A stretch of 64,000 nt of DNA from Deinococcus hopiensis KR-140. Lineage in GTDB: Bacteria > Deinococcota > Deinococci > Deinococcales > Deinococcaceae. This document shows positions 1 through 12,752 of the stretch, piece by piece; within the stretch, counting starts at the first letter, position 1; each line of letters starts with the position of its first letter. The notes under the pieces are model-generated. The model saw nothing but the letters and a program-made list of their open reading frames with translations, ran no database searches and had not been told where the DNA came from. The stretch spans positions 1,490,501-1,554,500 of the forward strand of contig NZ_FWWU01000009.1 in assembly GCF_900176165.1 (NCBI RefSeq), read 5' to 3'. Position numbers and translations under genes: made by a program.

Positions 1-1
1 C

Positions 2-502
<501 letters not shown>

Positions 503-520
<18 letters not shown>

Positions 521-1153
521 CGTCCGGACCATCACGATGTGCGTCGCGTCCCGCCCCAGCCAGGGCCGCCAGAGCGGCGTCTTCCTCGCTGCCCACACCC
601 GCAGGCCCCGCCGCTCATACAGGGCGACGGCCGCCGTATTCTCCGTCGTGGTGGACAGTTGCACCCCCGCCGCTCCCCGGACGCGCAGCGCTTCGAGGTA
701 CGCGTCCAGCAGCGCCCCCCCCAGCCCCAGCCCCCTCGCTTCCGGGCGCAGGTTGAGGTGCAGGTGCGCCGGATACGCCTCCTCGGGCGCGTGCGGACCC
801 GGATAGCGCGCCGCCCGCGTGAGATAAGGCAAGCAGCCCACCAGCTGCGGGTACGCGCCCCGCAGCGCGCCCCACGCCACCCTTCCGAGCACCTGCACAA
901 ACCGCCGGCGGTATGCGTCCATGTCGGCCGTGCCGATGATGTAGCCCAGGAACTGTCCCCCGGCCTCGGCGGCAAAGCCCAGGGGTCCGTTGAGCTCCTC
1001 CAGAAAGTACGCCCGCGCCCACAGCTCGCCAAACAACGCCGTGTCCGGAAAGTAGCGCGCGGCCGATTCACCGAAAAACCCCGTCTCGTAGGCCACCGCC
1101 GCCACAGTTGCCAAGTCCCCGGCCTGCAGCGACCGGACGCGCCCCTCAGGCAC
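503..1153 (-). CDS. GNAT family N-acetyltransferase
   Basis: This 216-aa protein has the GNAT fold signature: an acetyl-CoA loop EARGLGLGGAL near residues 138-148 (R/Q-x-x-G-x-G type) and a C-terminal NTAAVALYERRG segment near 172-183 that normally covers the CoA. It should transfer an acetyl group to an unknown small substrate in the cytoplasm. The start is GTG, overlapping the last 8 nt of the upstream phosphatase gene, so the two are probably co-translated. The 3' end overlaps the convergent PIG-L gene. Substrate cannot be predicted. Confidence 0.88.
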
Positions 1154-1862
1154 CCGTCACGCCCCGGCCGTCGTGGTCCAGCTCGCCGGGCGGCGCGGTG
1201 ACTTGCGGCGTCTTTTTCAGCCGCCGCCAGCGCCGCGACAGGATCAGGTACAGGCCCGTGACCCAGGCGGTAGAGGTGGCGAAGCCCGCCAGCACGTCGG
1301 TGGGGTAATGCACGCCGAGGTAGTTGCGGCTGATGCCCACCGCGAGGCCCCACAGCACCCCCAGCACCGCCAGCGGCCACGAGCGCGAGCGCGAAAAGAT
1401 CAGCGCCACCGCCACCCCCAGCGCCATGTTCGCCATCGCGTGGCCGCTGGGAAACGAGTAGCCGGGTTCGGCCAGCACCGCCAGCAACTGGTCCGGGCGG
1501 GGCCGCTGAAACACGAGTTTGGCCAGCACGTTCAGCAGCGTGGCCCCGCCCACCGCCGCCACCAGAAACCAGGTGTGCGCCCGGGTACCGAAGCGGTACA
1601 GCGCCAGCCCGATGGCCGCCGTGACCAGGGGCAGCACCCGCACGCCGCCGATCAGGGCGAGGGCCCGCGCGGCCGCCGTCAGGCCCGGCGTGCGGTGCGC
1701 GGCGTACCAGTTCAGCAGCCCCTGATCCCAGGGAAAGCCCCCTCCCCGAAACACGTCCTCCGTCAGGTCCGCCACCAGCAGCAGCGGAGCCAGCACCCCC
1801 AGCAGCAGCAGCGCGAGCTGCGTCCAGTGACGCGCAAGCAGGGCGGGAAGGTCACGGCGCAT
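1146..1862 (-). CDS. PAP2-family membrane phosphatase
   Basis: I place the start at the ATG at 1862, giving 238 aa. It follows a GGGGAG ribosome site, whereas the longer open frame upstream is low-complexity and unlike the family. All three phosphatidic-acid-phosphatase motifs are present: K115-x6-RP, PSGH at 138-141 and SR178-x5-H-x3-D189. About six hydrophobic helices are visible. Such enzymes dephosphorylate lipid phosphates (undecaprenyl pyrophosphate, phosphatidic acid) at the outer membrane face. A role in lipid-carrier recycling is plausible but unproven. It is the first gene of a pair with the downstream GNAT. Confidence 0.9.
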   Translation of the reverse strand: MRRDLPALLARHWTQLALLLLGVLAPLLLVADLTEDVFRGGGFPWDQGLLNWYAAHRTPGLTAAARALALIGGVRVLPLVTAAIGLALYRFGTRAHTWFLVAAVGGATLLNVLAKLVFQRPRPDQLLAVLAEPGYSFPSGHAMANMALGVAVALIFSRSRSWPLAVLGVLWGLAVGISRNYLGVHYPTDVLAGFATSTAWVTGLYLILSRRWRRLKKTPQVTAPPGELDHDGRGVTGA

Positions 1863-2002
1863 CTCCCCACTGTAGGGCGCGGGCCCACCCCAGCCATACC
1901 GGGAAAACGTTGAGGAAGCCCGCCTGAGCCATTCGGCCCACTGCGCCCTGCGCCACCCCGCCGATGCCGGAGCGGGCGAGAAGAGCGCACCATAGGCACC
2001 GC

Positions 2003-2024
2003 CCCGGAGAGCGGTTGCTCCGGG
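2003..2024 (+). promoter_or_regulatory. Hairpin just upstream of the 57-aa small gene
   Basis: CCCGGAG (2003-2009) and CTCCGGG (2018-2024) form a 7-bp stem with an 8-nt loop. The hairpin ends three bases before the AAAGGA ribosome site (2028-2033), so it could modulate translation of the small gene. The function is inferred from position only. Confidence 0.4.
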
Positions 2025-2039
2025 CCGAAAGGAAAGCCC

Positions 2040-2213
2040 ATGTTGACCCTTCAACCCAGCCACGGTGCCGAACGCGCCCGGCAACTGCGCACCGAGGCCC
2101 AGCGCGAACGCGAGGCCAGAGCAGTGGGCCGCGCCGCCAAGCCGACCGGGAGCCGCCTCCTTCGGACCCTCCTCAGCGCTTTGCACCTCGCTCCCCCGGT
2201 CCAGCCCGCATGA
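2040..2213 (+). CDS. Small protein of 57 aa, unknown function
   Basis: An ATG at 2040, six bases after an AAAGGA ribosome site, opens a 57-codon frame ending in TGA at 2213. An intrinsic terminator follows within 25 nt. The product is basic, with a charged helical stretch rich in Arg and Glu (residues 11-33), then a short hydrophobic patch SRLLRTLLSALHL (38-50). No family is recognised. The combination of ribosome site, terminator and leader hairpin argues for a real gene rather than chance. It sits alone between the leftward phosphatase gene and convergent uvrC. Confidence 0.6.
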   Translation: MLTLQPSHGAERARQLRTEAQREREARAVGRAAKPTGSRLLRTLLSALHLAPPVQPA

Positions 2214-2236
2214 CGCCCGCCCACTTCACTGCGCCG

Positions 2237-2261
2237 CGCCCCCTCCAACGCTGAGGGGGCG
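2237..2261 (+). terminator. Intrinsic terminator after the small gene
   Basis: CGCCCCCTC (2237-2245) pairs perfectly with GAGGGGGCG (2253-2261), followed by TTTCTGTTGGTT. It closes the small gene. Confidence 0.75.
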
Positions 2262-2280
2262 TTTCTGTTGGTTGGCTAAA

Positions 2281-2291
2281 AATATATACAA
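2281..2291 (-). repeat. AT-rich word TTGTATATATT, copy 1
   Basis: The + strand reads AATATATACAA, intergenic between the small-gene terminator and the 3' end of uvrC. The same word recurs at 26300 and 44659. See findings. Confidence 0.5.
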
Positions 2292-2374
2292 CCACTCCTG
2301 ACGCCTGGGGCCACCCTCCTCCAGCAGGACACAGACAGTGATTTCCCGCCGCCGTTCCCGCCTGCCCGCGGCCC

Positions 2375-4225
<1,851 letters not shown>

Positions 4226-4560
4226 GGCCCCAGGATAGGGGAGAGCCCCGGGCCCGGACCGTGACCCGGGACGCCTGGCCCACTGCCTGCCAGGGCTGCG
4301 TCCGTCTCCCTGCCTGCCCGTTTGCCACAACCAGGCGGGGCGTAGGGGCGGCCCACCCACGCGGCGGGAGCCTTGGCCCACGCGACCCGGCCGGTCACCG
4401 AATCCGTTCGTGGGCAGGCCGGCTGGCCGGCGCTGAGGGTGGGGGAGACGGTCCGCGCGCGGTAGGGCCGCCGGTGCGTCATAAAGCTGTCACGGCCCGC
4501 GCACTAGAGTCCGGACGACGACCCCGCCCCTACCCCTCGCCCGCAGGAGGACCCTGTCCC

Positions 4561-5967
4561 TTGGCCCGAATTCGCTCCCAGACGCAAGCGTCCGGCCACA
4601 CCATCCTGGTGGTGGACGACGACGCGGACCTGCGTACCACCGTCACCCGCCTCCTGCAGATCGACGGGCACGAGGTCCTGGCCGCCGAGGACGGCAGTGA
4701 AGCGCTGCGGCTGTGCCGTGAGCGGGACATTCACCTCATGCTGCTCGACTACTTCATGCCGGGCATGACGGGCGAGGAGGTCGTGCGGCACGTGCGCGCC
4801 TTTGATCCCCGGCTGCAGATCGTCCTCCAGACCGGCTACGCCTCCGAAAAACCGCCCCGGCAGATGCTGCGCGAGCTTGACATCCAGGGCTACCACGACA
4901 AATCCGAGGGCCCCGAGGGCCTGCTCGTATGGGTGGACGCCGCCCTCAAGACCTTCCGGCACGTGCGCGCCCTGCACGCCTCCCGGGACGGCCTGGACTA
5001 CATCCTGCGCGTCACGCCCGAACTGCACCGCCTGCAGCCCCTCGAAGACCTGCTGCACGGCATCCTGCTGCAGATCCAGGGCATCCTGGGCTTTTCCAGC
5101 GCCCTGGTCGCCACCGTGCTCTCCCCGCCCACGCCGGAGGTCCCCAGCGCCCTGGTGGCCACCCCCGAGGACCGCGAATTCGTCATTCGGCTGGGAACCG
5201 GCCGCTACGAGACGGGCCACTGGGGCACCCTCAGCGGGCACGAGCAGCACCTCGTCCGTGAGGCGGCCCAGAGTGGCCAGACGCAGCGGGACACGCAGAT
5301 GGCCCTCCCCCTCCGGGTGGGCGAGCGCGCCGTGGGGGTGGTGCTGGTGGACACGACCTTCTCGCCGCAGACGGACCTGCACCTGCTCGAACTGTTCGCC
5401 ACCCAGGCCGCCGTCGCCATCGAGAATGCCCGGCTGTATTCCCTCGCCACGGTAGACGACCTCACCGGCCTGGCAAACAAGCGGGCGTGGCTGGGCCGCC
5501 TCGCCGAAACCATGCACCTCGCCGCCCGGCACGACTTTCCGGTCAGCGTGCTGGTGCTCGACATCGATCACTTCAAGCGGGTCAACGACTCCTACGGCCA
5601 CCTCGCCGGGGACCGGCTGCTCGCCGAACTGGGCGGGGTGCTCGCGGGGGGCCTGCGCCGGTCCGACGTGGCGGGGCGCTACGGCGGCGAGGAACTCGTC
5701 GTGCTGCTGCCGCACACCGACGCCGCCGGGGCCGGCGTCATCGCCGAGCGCCTGCGCCTGGCCGTCTCGGGCCTGCGGGTGCCCTGGGAAGAGGCGGGGC
5801 TGCAGGTCACGGTCAGCATTGGCGTGGCGACGCGGCGGGGCGAGGAGGTTGGCCCGGACCTCCTCGCCCGCGCGGACGCGGCCCTCTACGCTGCCAAGCG
5901 CGCCGGGCGCAACCGGGTGGTGCAGGCCCCCAGCGCCGCGCAGGAGGCTGGGGAGCCGCGGGCATGA
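4561..5967 (+). CDS. Response regulator with receiver, GAF and GGDEF domains (diguanylate cyclase)
   Basis: The start is TTG at 4561, ten bases after AGGAGG (4545-4550), giving 468 aa. The open frame extends upstream to 4261 without similarity. The receiver domain has DDD at 19-21, phospho-acceptor D63 (LLDYFMPGM) and K114. A GAF-like domain spans about 150-290, then a GGDEF domain with an intact GGEEL signature at 375-379 and an RxxD inhibitory site (RRSD, 366-369). It should make cyclic di-GMP with feedback inhibition. The stop codon overlaps the start of the histidine kinase gene by 4 nt (ATGA), so the two are a translationally coupled pair and the kinase is the likely phospho-donor. Confidence 0.93.
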   Translation: MARIRSQTQASGHTILVVDDDADLRTTVTRLLQIDGHEVLAAEDGSEALRLCRERDIHLMLLDYFMPGMTGEEVVRHVRAFDPRLQIVLQTGYASEKPPRQMLRELDIQGYHDKSEGPEGLLVWVDAALKTFRHVRALHASRDGLDYILRVTPELHRLQPLEDLLHGILLQIQGILGFSSALVATVLSPPTPEVPSALVATPEDREFVIRLGTGRYETGHWGTLSGHEQHLVREAAQSGQTQRDTQMALPLRVGERAVGVVLVDTTFSPQTDLHLLELFATQAAVAIENARLYSLATVDDLTGLANKRAWLGRLAETMHLAARHDFPVSVLVLDIDHFKRVNDSYGHLAGDRLLAELGGVLAGGLRRSDVAGRYGGEELVVLLPHTDAAGAGVIAERLRLAVSGLRVPWEEAGLQVTVSIGVATRRGEEVGPDLLARADAALYAAKRAGRNRVVQAPSAAQEAGEPRA

Positions 5968-8252
5968 GTACGCTGGACCGGCAGCTCGAAGCCCTGCTCG
6001 ACCTCATCGACGGGGTCGTGTGGGAGGCCGATCCCGTCACCCGGCAAAACACCTTCGTCTCGGCCAAGATCCGGGCGCTGCTGGGTTACACGCCGGCCGA
6101 GTGGCAAGCGGTCAGCCGCTTCTGGGACAACCTGCTGCACCCCGACGACCGCGGGCGCACCCTCAGCGAAACCGAGCGCGCCATCGCGTCCGGACGGCCC
6201 TACCGCCTGGAATACCGCCTGCGCGCCAAGGGGGGGCGCTGGGTCTGGCTGCAGGACATCATCACGCCCGTGCGGGAGGACGGTGAACTGCGTGCCCTCG
6301 GCGGCGTGATGATCGACGTGACCGAGCAGAAGCGCGCCCGGGAGGCCCTGCACGGGCTGGAGCAGCGCTACGGCCAGATCTTTCAGGCCAGTCCCATCGG
6401 CATGACGATCACGGCCCTGGCAGACCTGCGGATCCTGGAGGTCAACGAGGCCTTCGTGCGCATGACGGGTCACGCGCGCGAAGACCTGCTCGGCCACACC
6501 ACCGGGGAGCTGCGCCTGTGGGCCGAACTCGAGCAGCGCCCGCGCCTGGAGCGGCTGCTGCGCCGCCTGGGCCACCTGCGGGAACGCGAAACCGTGTTGC
6601 ACACCCGCACCGGAGAGGCGCGCGACGTCCTCGTCTCGGGCGAATACCTCGAACTCGGCGGCGAGCCCTGCGCGCTGACCCTCATCCAGGACGTGACCGG
6701 GCGCAAGAGGACCGAGCGCCACCTGCGCCGCGTGGAGGGCCGCTTCCGCTCCCTGGTGCAAAACAGCGTCAACGTCTACAGCATCCTCGATGAGCGCGGC
6801 GTCTACACCTATATCAGCCCGGCCGCGCGCACCGTCCACGGCGTGGAGCCGGAAGCCATGATCGGCCTGTCGCTGTTTGAGCAGCTTCATCACGAGGACC
6901 TCGCCCGCGCACGCGAGGACTTCGCGACGCTGCTGCAACACCCCGCCCAGACGGTGGTGAGCACCTACCGACACCGCTCGGGCGGCGGGGCGTGGCGCTG
7001 GCTGGAGGTCAGCAGCTCGAATCTGCTGCACGACGATGCGGTCCGCGGCATCGTGTGCAACAGCATGGACATCACCGAGCGGAAAGAAGCCGAGGCCGCC
7101 CTCGAGCGCAGCGAGGGCCGGTTCCGCTCGCTCGTTCAGCACGCGTCGGACCTCATCACCGTGCTCGACGTGGACGGCAACATCATCTACGAGAGTCCCA
7201 GCATCACCTCGGTGCTCGGCCACGACCCCGACGCCATGCAGGGGCAAAACGCCTTCGCCTTCGTCCACGAGGACGATCACCTCACCCTCGGCGGGCAGTT
7301 CGCGGCCCTGATCGAGGCCGGGCCCGGAGCCACCACCCGGCCCACCTTCCGCTTCCGCGCCCAGAGCGGCGAGTGGCACACCCTGGAAGCCCTCGCCACC
7401 AACCTGCTCGCGGACCCCCACATCGCGGGAATCGTGGTCAACTCGCGCGACGTGACCGAGCGCGTGCAGGCCGAGGCCCGGCTCCAGGCCAGCCAGGCGC
7501 AGCTGCTGTCCTCCGAGAAGCTCGCCAGCCTGGGTCGGCTCACGGCAGGCCTCGCGCACGAGATCAACACGCCGCTCGCCGCCGCCATGAATTACCTGCA
7601 TGAGGCCAGGACCCTCATCGAGGAGTACCGCGACTCCATCGGCCAACCCGAAGTGACGCCGGAAGACCACCGCGAGATCGCGCGCGAGGCCCTCACCGCG
7701 CTGGAGGAAGCGGGCAAGACCACCGCGCGCATCGGGGAATTTATTCGCCAGATGCGCGGCCACACGCGCGACACCGTCAGCGGCGTTCAGGAATTTGATC
7801 CCGCCAAGATCGCGGGCGATACGCTGACCATGCTCGCGCACGAGGCCCGCGCCGCCAAGGTGGCCCTGCACCTCGAAACGCCGCGCCACGCCCTGACCCT
7901 GCGCGGCGAGCCGGGGCGCTTTACCCAGGTGCTGACCAACCTGGTGATCAACGCCGTCCACGCCTGCGAGGCGGTGGAGGACCGTCCACGCCGGGTGGAC
8001 GTGCGTTTCGTGTCCCCCGATGGGGACCTGGCGATGGAGGTGGAGGACAACGGCACGGGCATCCCGGAGCACGTGCTCACCCGCATCTTTGATCCCCTCT
8101 TTACCACCAAGGATGTGGGCAAGGGCACGGGCCTCGGCCTCTCGATCATCCACGACATCGTGACCGGCCACTTCGGCGGCACCACCGAGGTGCAGACCGA
8201 GCCCGGCCGCGGAACCACGTTTACCGTGCGGTTTGGCCCTTCGGCCAGTTGA
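5964..8252 (+). CDS. Multi-PAS sensor histidine kinase
   Basis: The ATG at 5964 overlaps the cyclase stop codon and gives 762 aa. Four PAS/PAC units are visible: about residues 1-125, 130-250, 260-380 and 385-505, each ending in DVTEQK, DVTGRK, DITERK or DVTERV. A dimerisation/phospho-acceptor helix follows with H532 in GLAHEINTP, then a catalytic ATPase domain with N-box LTNLVINAVHAC, G1 VEDNGTGIP and G2 GTGLGLSI. No membrane segments are seen, so it is a cytoplasmic sensor. The signal is unknown; PAS domains commonly bind haem, flavin or small ligands. Partner: the upstream receiver-GGDEF protein. Confidence 0.94.
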   Translation: MSTLDRQLEALLDLIDGVVWEADPVTRQNTFVSAKIRALLGYTPAEWQAVSRFWDNLLHPDDRGRTLSETERAIASGRPYRLEYRLRAKGGRWVWLQDIITPVREDGELRALGGVMIDVTEQKRAREALHGLEQRYGQIFQASPIGMTITALADLRILEVNEAFVRMTGHAREDLLGHTTGELRLWAELEQRPRLERLLRRLGHLRERETVLHTRTGEARDVLVSGEYLELGGEPCALTLIQDVTGRKRTERHLRRVEGRFRSLVQNSVNVYSILDERGVYTYISPAARTVHGVEPEAMIGLSLFEQLHHEDLARAREDFATLLQHPAQTVVSTYRHRSGGGAWRWLEVSSSNLLHDDAVRGIVCNSMDITERKEAEAALERSEGRFRSLVQHASDLITVLDVDGNIIYESPSITSVLGHDPDAMQGQNAFAFVHEDDHLTLGGQFAALIEAGPGATTRPTFRFRAQSGEWHTLEALATNLLADPHIAGIVVNSRDVTERVQAEARLQASQAQLLSSEKLASLGRLTAGLAHEINTPLAAAMNYLHEARTLIEEYRDSIGQPEVTPEDHREIAREALTALEEAGKTTARIGEFIRQMRGHTRDTVSGVQEFDPAKIAGDTLTMLAHEARAAKVALHLETPRHALTLRGEPGRFTQVLTNLVINAVHACEAVEDRPRRVDVRFVSPDGDLAMEVEDNGTGIPEHVLTRIFDPLFTTKDVGKGTGLGLSIIHDIVTGHFGGTTEVQTEPGRGTTFTVRFGPSAS

Positions 8253-8284
8253 CCCTCACGCCGCCCCGGGGGGGGGAGTGCCGC

Positions 8285-10020
8285 TCAGACCGCCCCCGAA
8301 TCCCGCACCGCCACGCCCACCTCGGCCAGCTGCGCGTCCTCCACCGGCGAGGGGGCCTGCGCCATCAGGTCCGCCCCCCGGTTGTTCTTCGGAAAGGCGA
8401 TCACCTCGCGGATGCTCGCCGCGCCCGCCATCACCATCACCAGCCGGTCAAAGCCCCAGGCGATTCCGCCGTGGGGGGGCGTGCCATACGCGAGCGCGTC
8501 GAGAAAGAAGCCGAACTTCTCTGCGGCCTGCTCGGGCGTGAAGCCGATGGCCGCGAACATCTTTTCCTGCACCTCTGGGTCATGGATACGGATGGACCCG
8601 CCGCCGACCTCGAAGCCGTTCAGCACCAGGTCATACGCCTGCGCCCGCATCTCGCCCTGCCCCGGGGTACCGAAGAGGGAAACGTCGTCCGGATGCGGCG
8701 CGGTAAACGGGTGGTGCATGTACGTCCAGGCCCCCGACGCCTCGTCGAACTCCAGCTGGGGAAAATCCAGCACCCACGACACGTGAAACGGTGGCCCACC
8801 TGCCGCCAGATCAAACAGGTCCCGCAGCGCCAGCCGCACGGCCCCCAGCGCCGTTACGGCCCTCTTCCACTCGCCCGCCGCGAACAGCAGCGTGCCGCCC
8901 TCCTGCACGCCCGTCCGCCCGATCAGCGCCGCCGCCTGCTCCTGGACGAACTTGCTGATCCCACCGGTAAAGCCGTCCCCAGCGCGCCTCAGCCACGCCA
9001 GTCCCCGCGCCCCGTTTTGCTTCGCCACCCGCTCCAACTCGTCGATCTGCCTGCGCGTGAGTTCTGGCGCAGCCAGCACCTTGACCGCCCCCGCCTCCGC
9101 AAAGGCCTGAAACGCCCCAGCCCGGAACAGGTCCGTCACGTCCACGAAGCTGGAACCAAAGCGCAGGTCCGGCTTGTCCGAGCCGTAGCGGTCCATCGCT
9201 TCCCGGTAGCTCAGCCGCGGAAAGGGGAGGGCCAGCTCCACGCCCAGCACGTCGCGGAAGACGGCGCTCAACAGCCTTTCTTGCAGCTCCAGCACGTCTT
9301 CTTGCGTCACGAAGCTCATCTCCATATCGAGCTGCGTGAAGTCGGGCTGCCGGTCCGCGCGCAGGTCCTCGTCGCGGAAGCAGCGCGCGAGCTGGTAGTA
9401 GCGGTCTATCCCGGAGATCATCAGCAGTTGCTTGAACAGCTGTGGCGACTGCGGCAACGCGTAGAACTCACCCGGATTCAGCCGGCTGGGCACCAGAAAA
9501 TCCCGCGCCCCTTCCGGCGTGGATTTGGTGAGCATCGGCGTCTCCACTTGAAGGAAGCCCTCACCGTCCAGAAAGCGCGTGACCGCCGCCACCGCCTTTG
9601 AGCGCAGAATCAGATTTCGCTGCATCTCCGCCCGGCGCAGGTCCAGGTAGCGGTACTTGAGGCGAATGTCCTCGGCCACCGCGTCGCCCTTGTCCAGTTC
9701 GAAGGGTGGGGTCTTCGCGGCGTTCAGCACCGCCACGCGCGAGGCCATCACCTCGTAGTCGCCCAGGCCCCCCTTGCGCTGCGCTTCCGGGCGCAGCCGG
9801 AAGCGGCCCTCCACCTCCAGCACATATTCGCTGCGCACCGCGTCCGCTCCGGCAAACGCCGGCGAGTCCGGCTCCACCTCCACCTGCACGGTGCCCGAGC
9901 GGTCGCGCAGTTCGATAAAGATCAGCCCGCCGAGGTCCCGCCTGCGGGTGGCCCAGCCCTGCAAGGTGACCGTCCGCCCGACGTGGGCCTCACCGAGTTC
10001 ACCGATATAACAGCTCCGTT

Positions 10021-10024
<4 letters not shown>
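8285..10024 (-). CDS. aspS: Aspartyl-tRNA synthetase, bacterial type
   Basis: This class II synthetase charges tRNA-Asp. At 579 aa it has the bacterial size, with an N-terminal OB-fold anticodon-binding domain (about 1-105), the catalytic core with motif 2 FRDEDLRADRQPDFTQ, the GAD insertion in the middle and motif 3 GIAWGFDRL near the C-terminus. Start is GTG at 10024, overlapping the hisS stop by 4 nt (GTGA), so it is translated together with hisS. Deinococcus and Thermus are known to carry a second, archaeal-type AspRS that feeds transamidation. This is the bacterial-type one. Confidence 0.97.
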
Positions 10025-11313
<1,289 letters not shown>

Positions 11314-11368
11314 AACCCTGGAAGTGTAGCAGGGGGTGGGCGGTCAGCGATCGGCGCTGAGGACTGTT

Positions 11369-11737
11369 CTACTGGCGCACGCTGTAGGGCAGTCCGGTGG
11401 ACTGCATGCCGCCCACGTCCACAAACAGCCACGATCCGCCCACGGGGGCGTCGGCGGGAATGGTGAGGACGATCTGGCTGTCGGTCCAGGACTGCACGGC
11501 GCTGCCCGGGAAGGTGTAGCCGCCGGTGCCGTTCAGGTCGGCGCCCAGCCGAACGCGGCCCGTGTTGGGTCCACCCAGGAAGCGGCCCTGGACGGTCAGG
11601 GTTCCCCCGCGCGGCGCGGATTCGGAGAGCTTGATCAAGACGGGCGTGACGGTGACGCCCGCCACCGCTCCCTGGCGGGGAGCGCAGGACGACAGGACGC
11701 CGAGAAACAGTAAAGAAGCAAAGAAGAAACGCACCAT
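11369..11737 (-). CDS. Small lipoprotein with IPT/TIG-like fold
   Basis: The 122-aa product begins with a lipoprotein signal peptide: positive start, hydrophobic core FFFASLLFLGVL and lipobox LSSC with the acylated Cys at 18. The mature part (VTPVLIKLSESAPRGGTLTVQGRFLGG...) resembles an IPT/TIG immunoglobulin-like beta-sandwich, so it should sit on the membrane surface as a binding or structural module. GGAGG stands about 8 nt before the ATG. Divergent from the lipid-kinase gene with 38 nt between starts. Function unknown. Confidence 0.8.
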   Translation of the reverse strand: MVRFFFASLLFLGVLSSCAPRQGAVAGVTVTPVLIKLSESAPRGGTLTVQGRFLGGPNTGRVRLGADLNGTGGYTFPGSAVQSWTDSQIVLTIPADAPVGGSWLFVDVGGMQSTGLPYSVRQ

Positions 11738-11775
11738 AGCAGTAGCCTCCGTACAGGCAGTCTAATGAGCGCGAC

Positions 11776-12732
11776 ATGACGGGTCAAACCGCCGCCCCCC
11801 CCACTCCGCCCCAGACGACCAGCAAGCGCGTCCTGGTCGTCTTCAATCCCCGCAGCGGTCAGGGGAACAGCGGTCTGGAGGAGTTCGTGGACCTGCTGCA
11901 AAGCCTCGGGGTGGAGGTCACGCAGCGTGAGCTCTCGCCAGACACCCGGATGGAAGAACACCTGGGTGACGTGCAAGACCACCACGCCGTCGTCGCCGCC
12001 GGGGGAGACGGCACCGTGAGCAGCCTCGCCTACGCGGCGCGCTACAAGGATGTGCCGCTGCTGGCCTACCCGGCGGGAACGGCCAACCTGATCGCGCAGA
12101 ACCTCGGGTTGTCCCGCGATCCCAGCGAACTCGCCCGGGTGTTGCTGGAGGGCCACACCGTCCGGGTGGACCTGGGGGAGATCGAGGTGAAGGGCGAGAA
12201 GCGCGGCTTTGCCATGCTCGCCGGCGCCGGCGCGGACGCCGCGATGATCCGCGACTCCGAAGACCTCAAGGAGAAGTACGGTGAACTCGCCTACGTCATC
12301 AGCGCGATGCGGCAGATCAATCCCAAAAAGACCACCTTCCACCTCGTCATCGACGGTGAGGAGCGCACCTTCGAGGGCATCGGCGTCATGGCCGCCAACT
12401 TCGGCATGGCCAACTACCGCCTGCCCATCACCTCCGATATCAGCCCCAGCGACGGTAAGTTCACGGTCGTGCTCATCAAGGCCGGGAACATCCTGCGCCT
12501 GGTGCCCAACATCATTGACTCCGTCCGCGGCAAGCTCGGCCTCGGCGATCCGATGTTCAGCGGCAACCTCGAAACCCTGGAGGCCAAGAGCGTCACCGTG
12601 GATGCCGACGAGCCCTTTCCCCTGCAGTTCGACGGCGAGCTTCACGTCGAGACCACGCCGTTTACCGCCAACGTCTTGCCGGGTGCGGTGGCCTTTTTGA
12701 CGCCGGCGCGGAAGACAGATCTGGACACCTGA
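11776..12732 (+). CDS. Diacylglycerol kinase-family lipid kinase
   Basis: This 318-aa protein has the DAGK catalytic domain: FNPRSGQG near residues 23-30 and the nucleotide-binding GGDGT at 76-80, followed by YPAGTANLIAQNL. The C-terminal beta-sandwich typical of YegS/DgkB/BmrU is complete. These enzymes phosphorylate diacylglycerol or related lipids using ATP and Mg2+. The exact lipid cannot be told from sequence. A four-codon frame (ATG at 11764) ends in an ATGA overlap with the start, which may couple translation. Confidence 0.92.
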   Translation: MTGQTAAPPTPPQTTSKRVLVVFNPRSGQGNSGLEEFVDLLQSLGVEVTQRELSPDTRMEEHLGDVQDHHAVVAAGGDGTVSSLAYAARYKDVPLLAYPAGTANLIAQNLGLSRDPSELARVLLEGHTVRVDLGEIEVKGEKRGFAMLAGAGADAAMIRDSEDLKEKYGELAYVISAMRQINPKKTTFHLVIDGEERTFEGIGVMAANFGMANYRLPITSDISPSDGKFTVVLIKAGNILRLVPNIIDSVRGKLGLGDPMFSGNLETLEAKSVTVDADEPFPLQFDGELHVETTPFTANVLPGAVAFLTPARKTDLDT

Positions 12733-12752
12733 GCCCGCGCCAGGGGTTTGTC

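Noticed and set aside
5886..8171. 761-codon open frame on the - strand
   Set aside because: Antisense shadow of the PAS kinase, without motifs or a start signal.
11764..11778. Four-codon frame overlapping the lipid-kinase start
   Set aside because: Same ATGA layout as the 14-codon leader, but no TANNNT box at the right distance, so coupling is not well supported.
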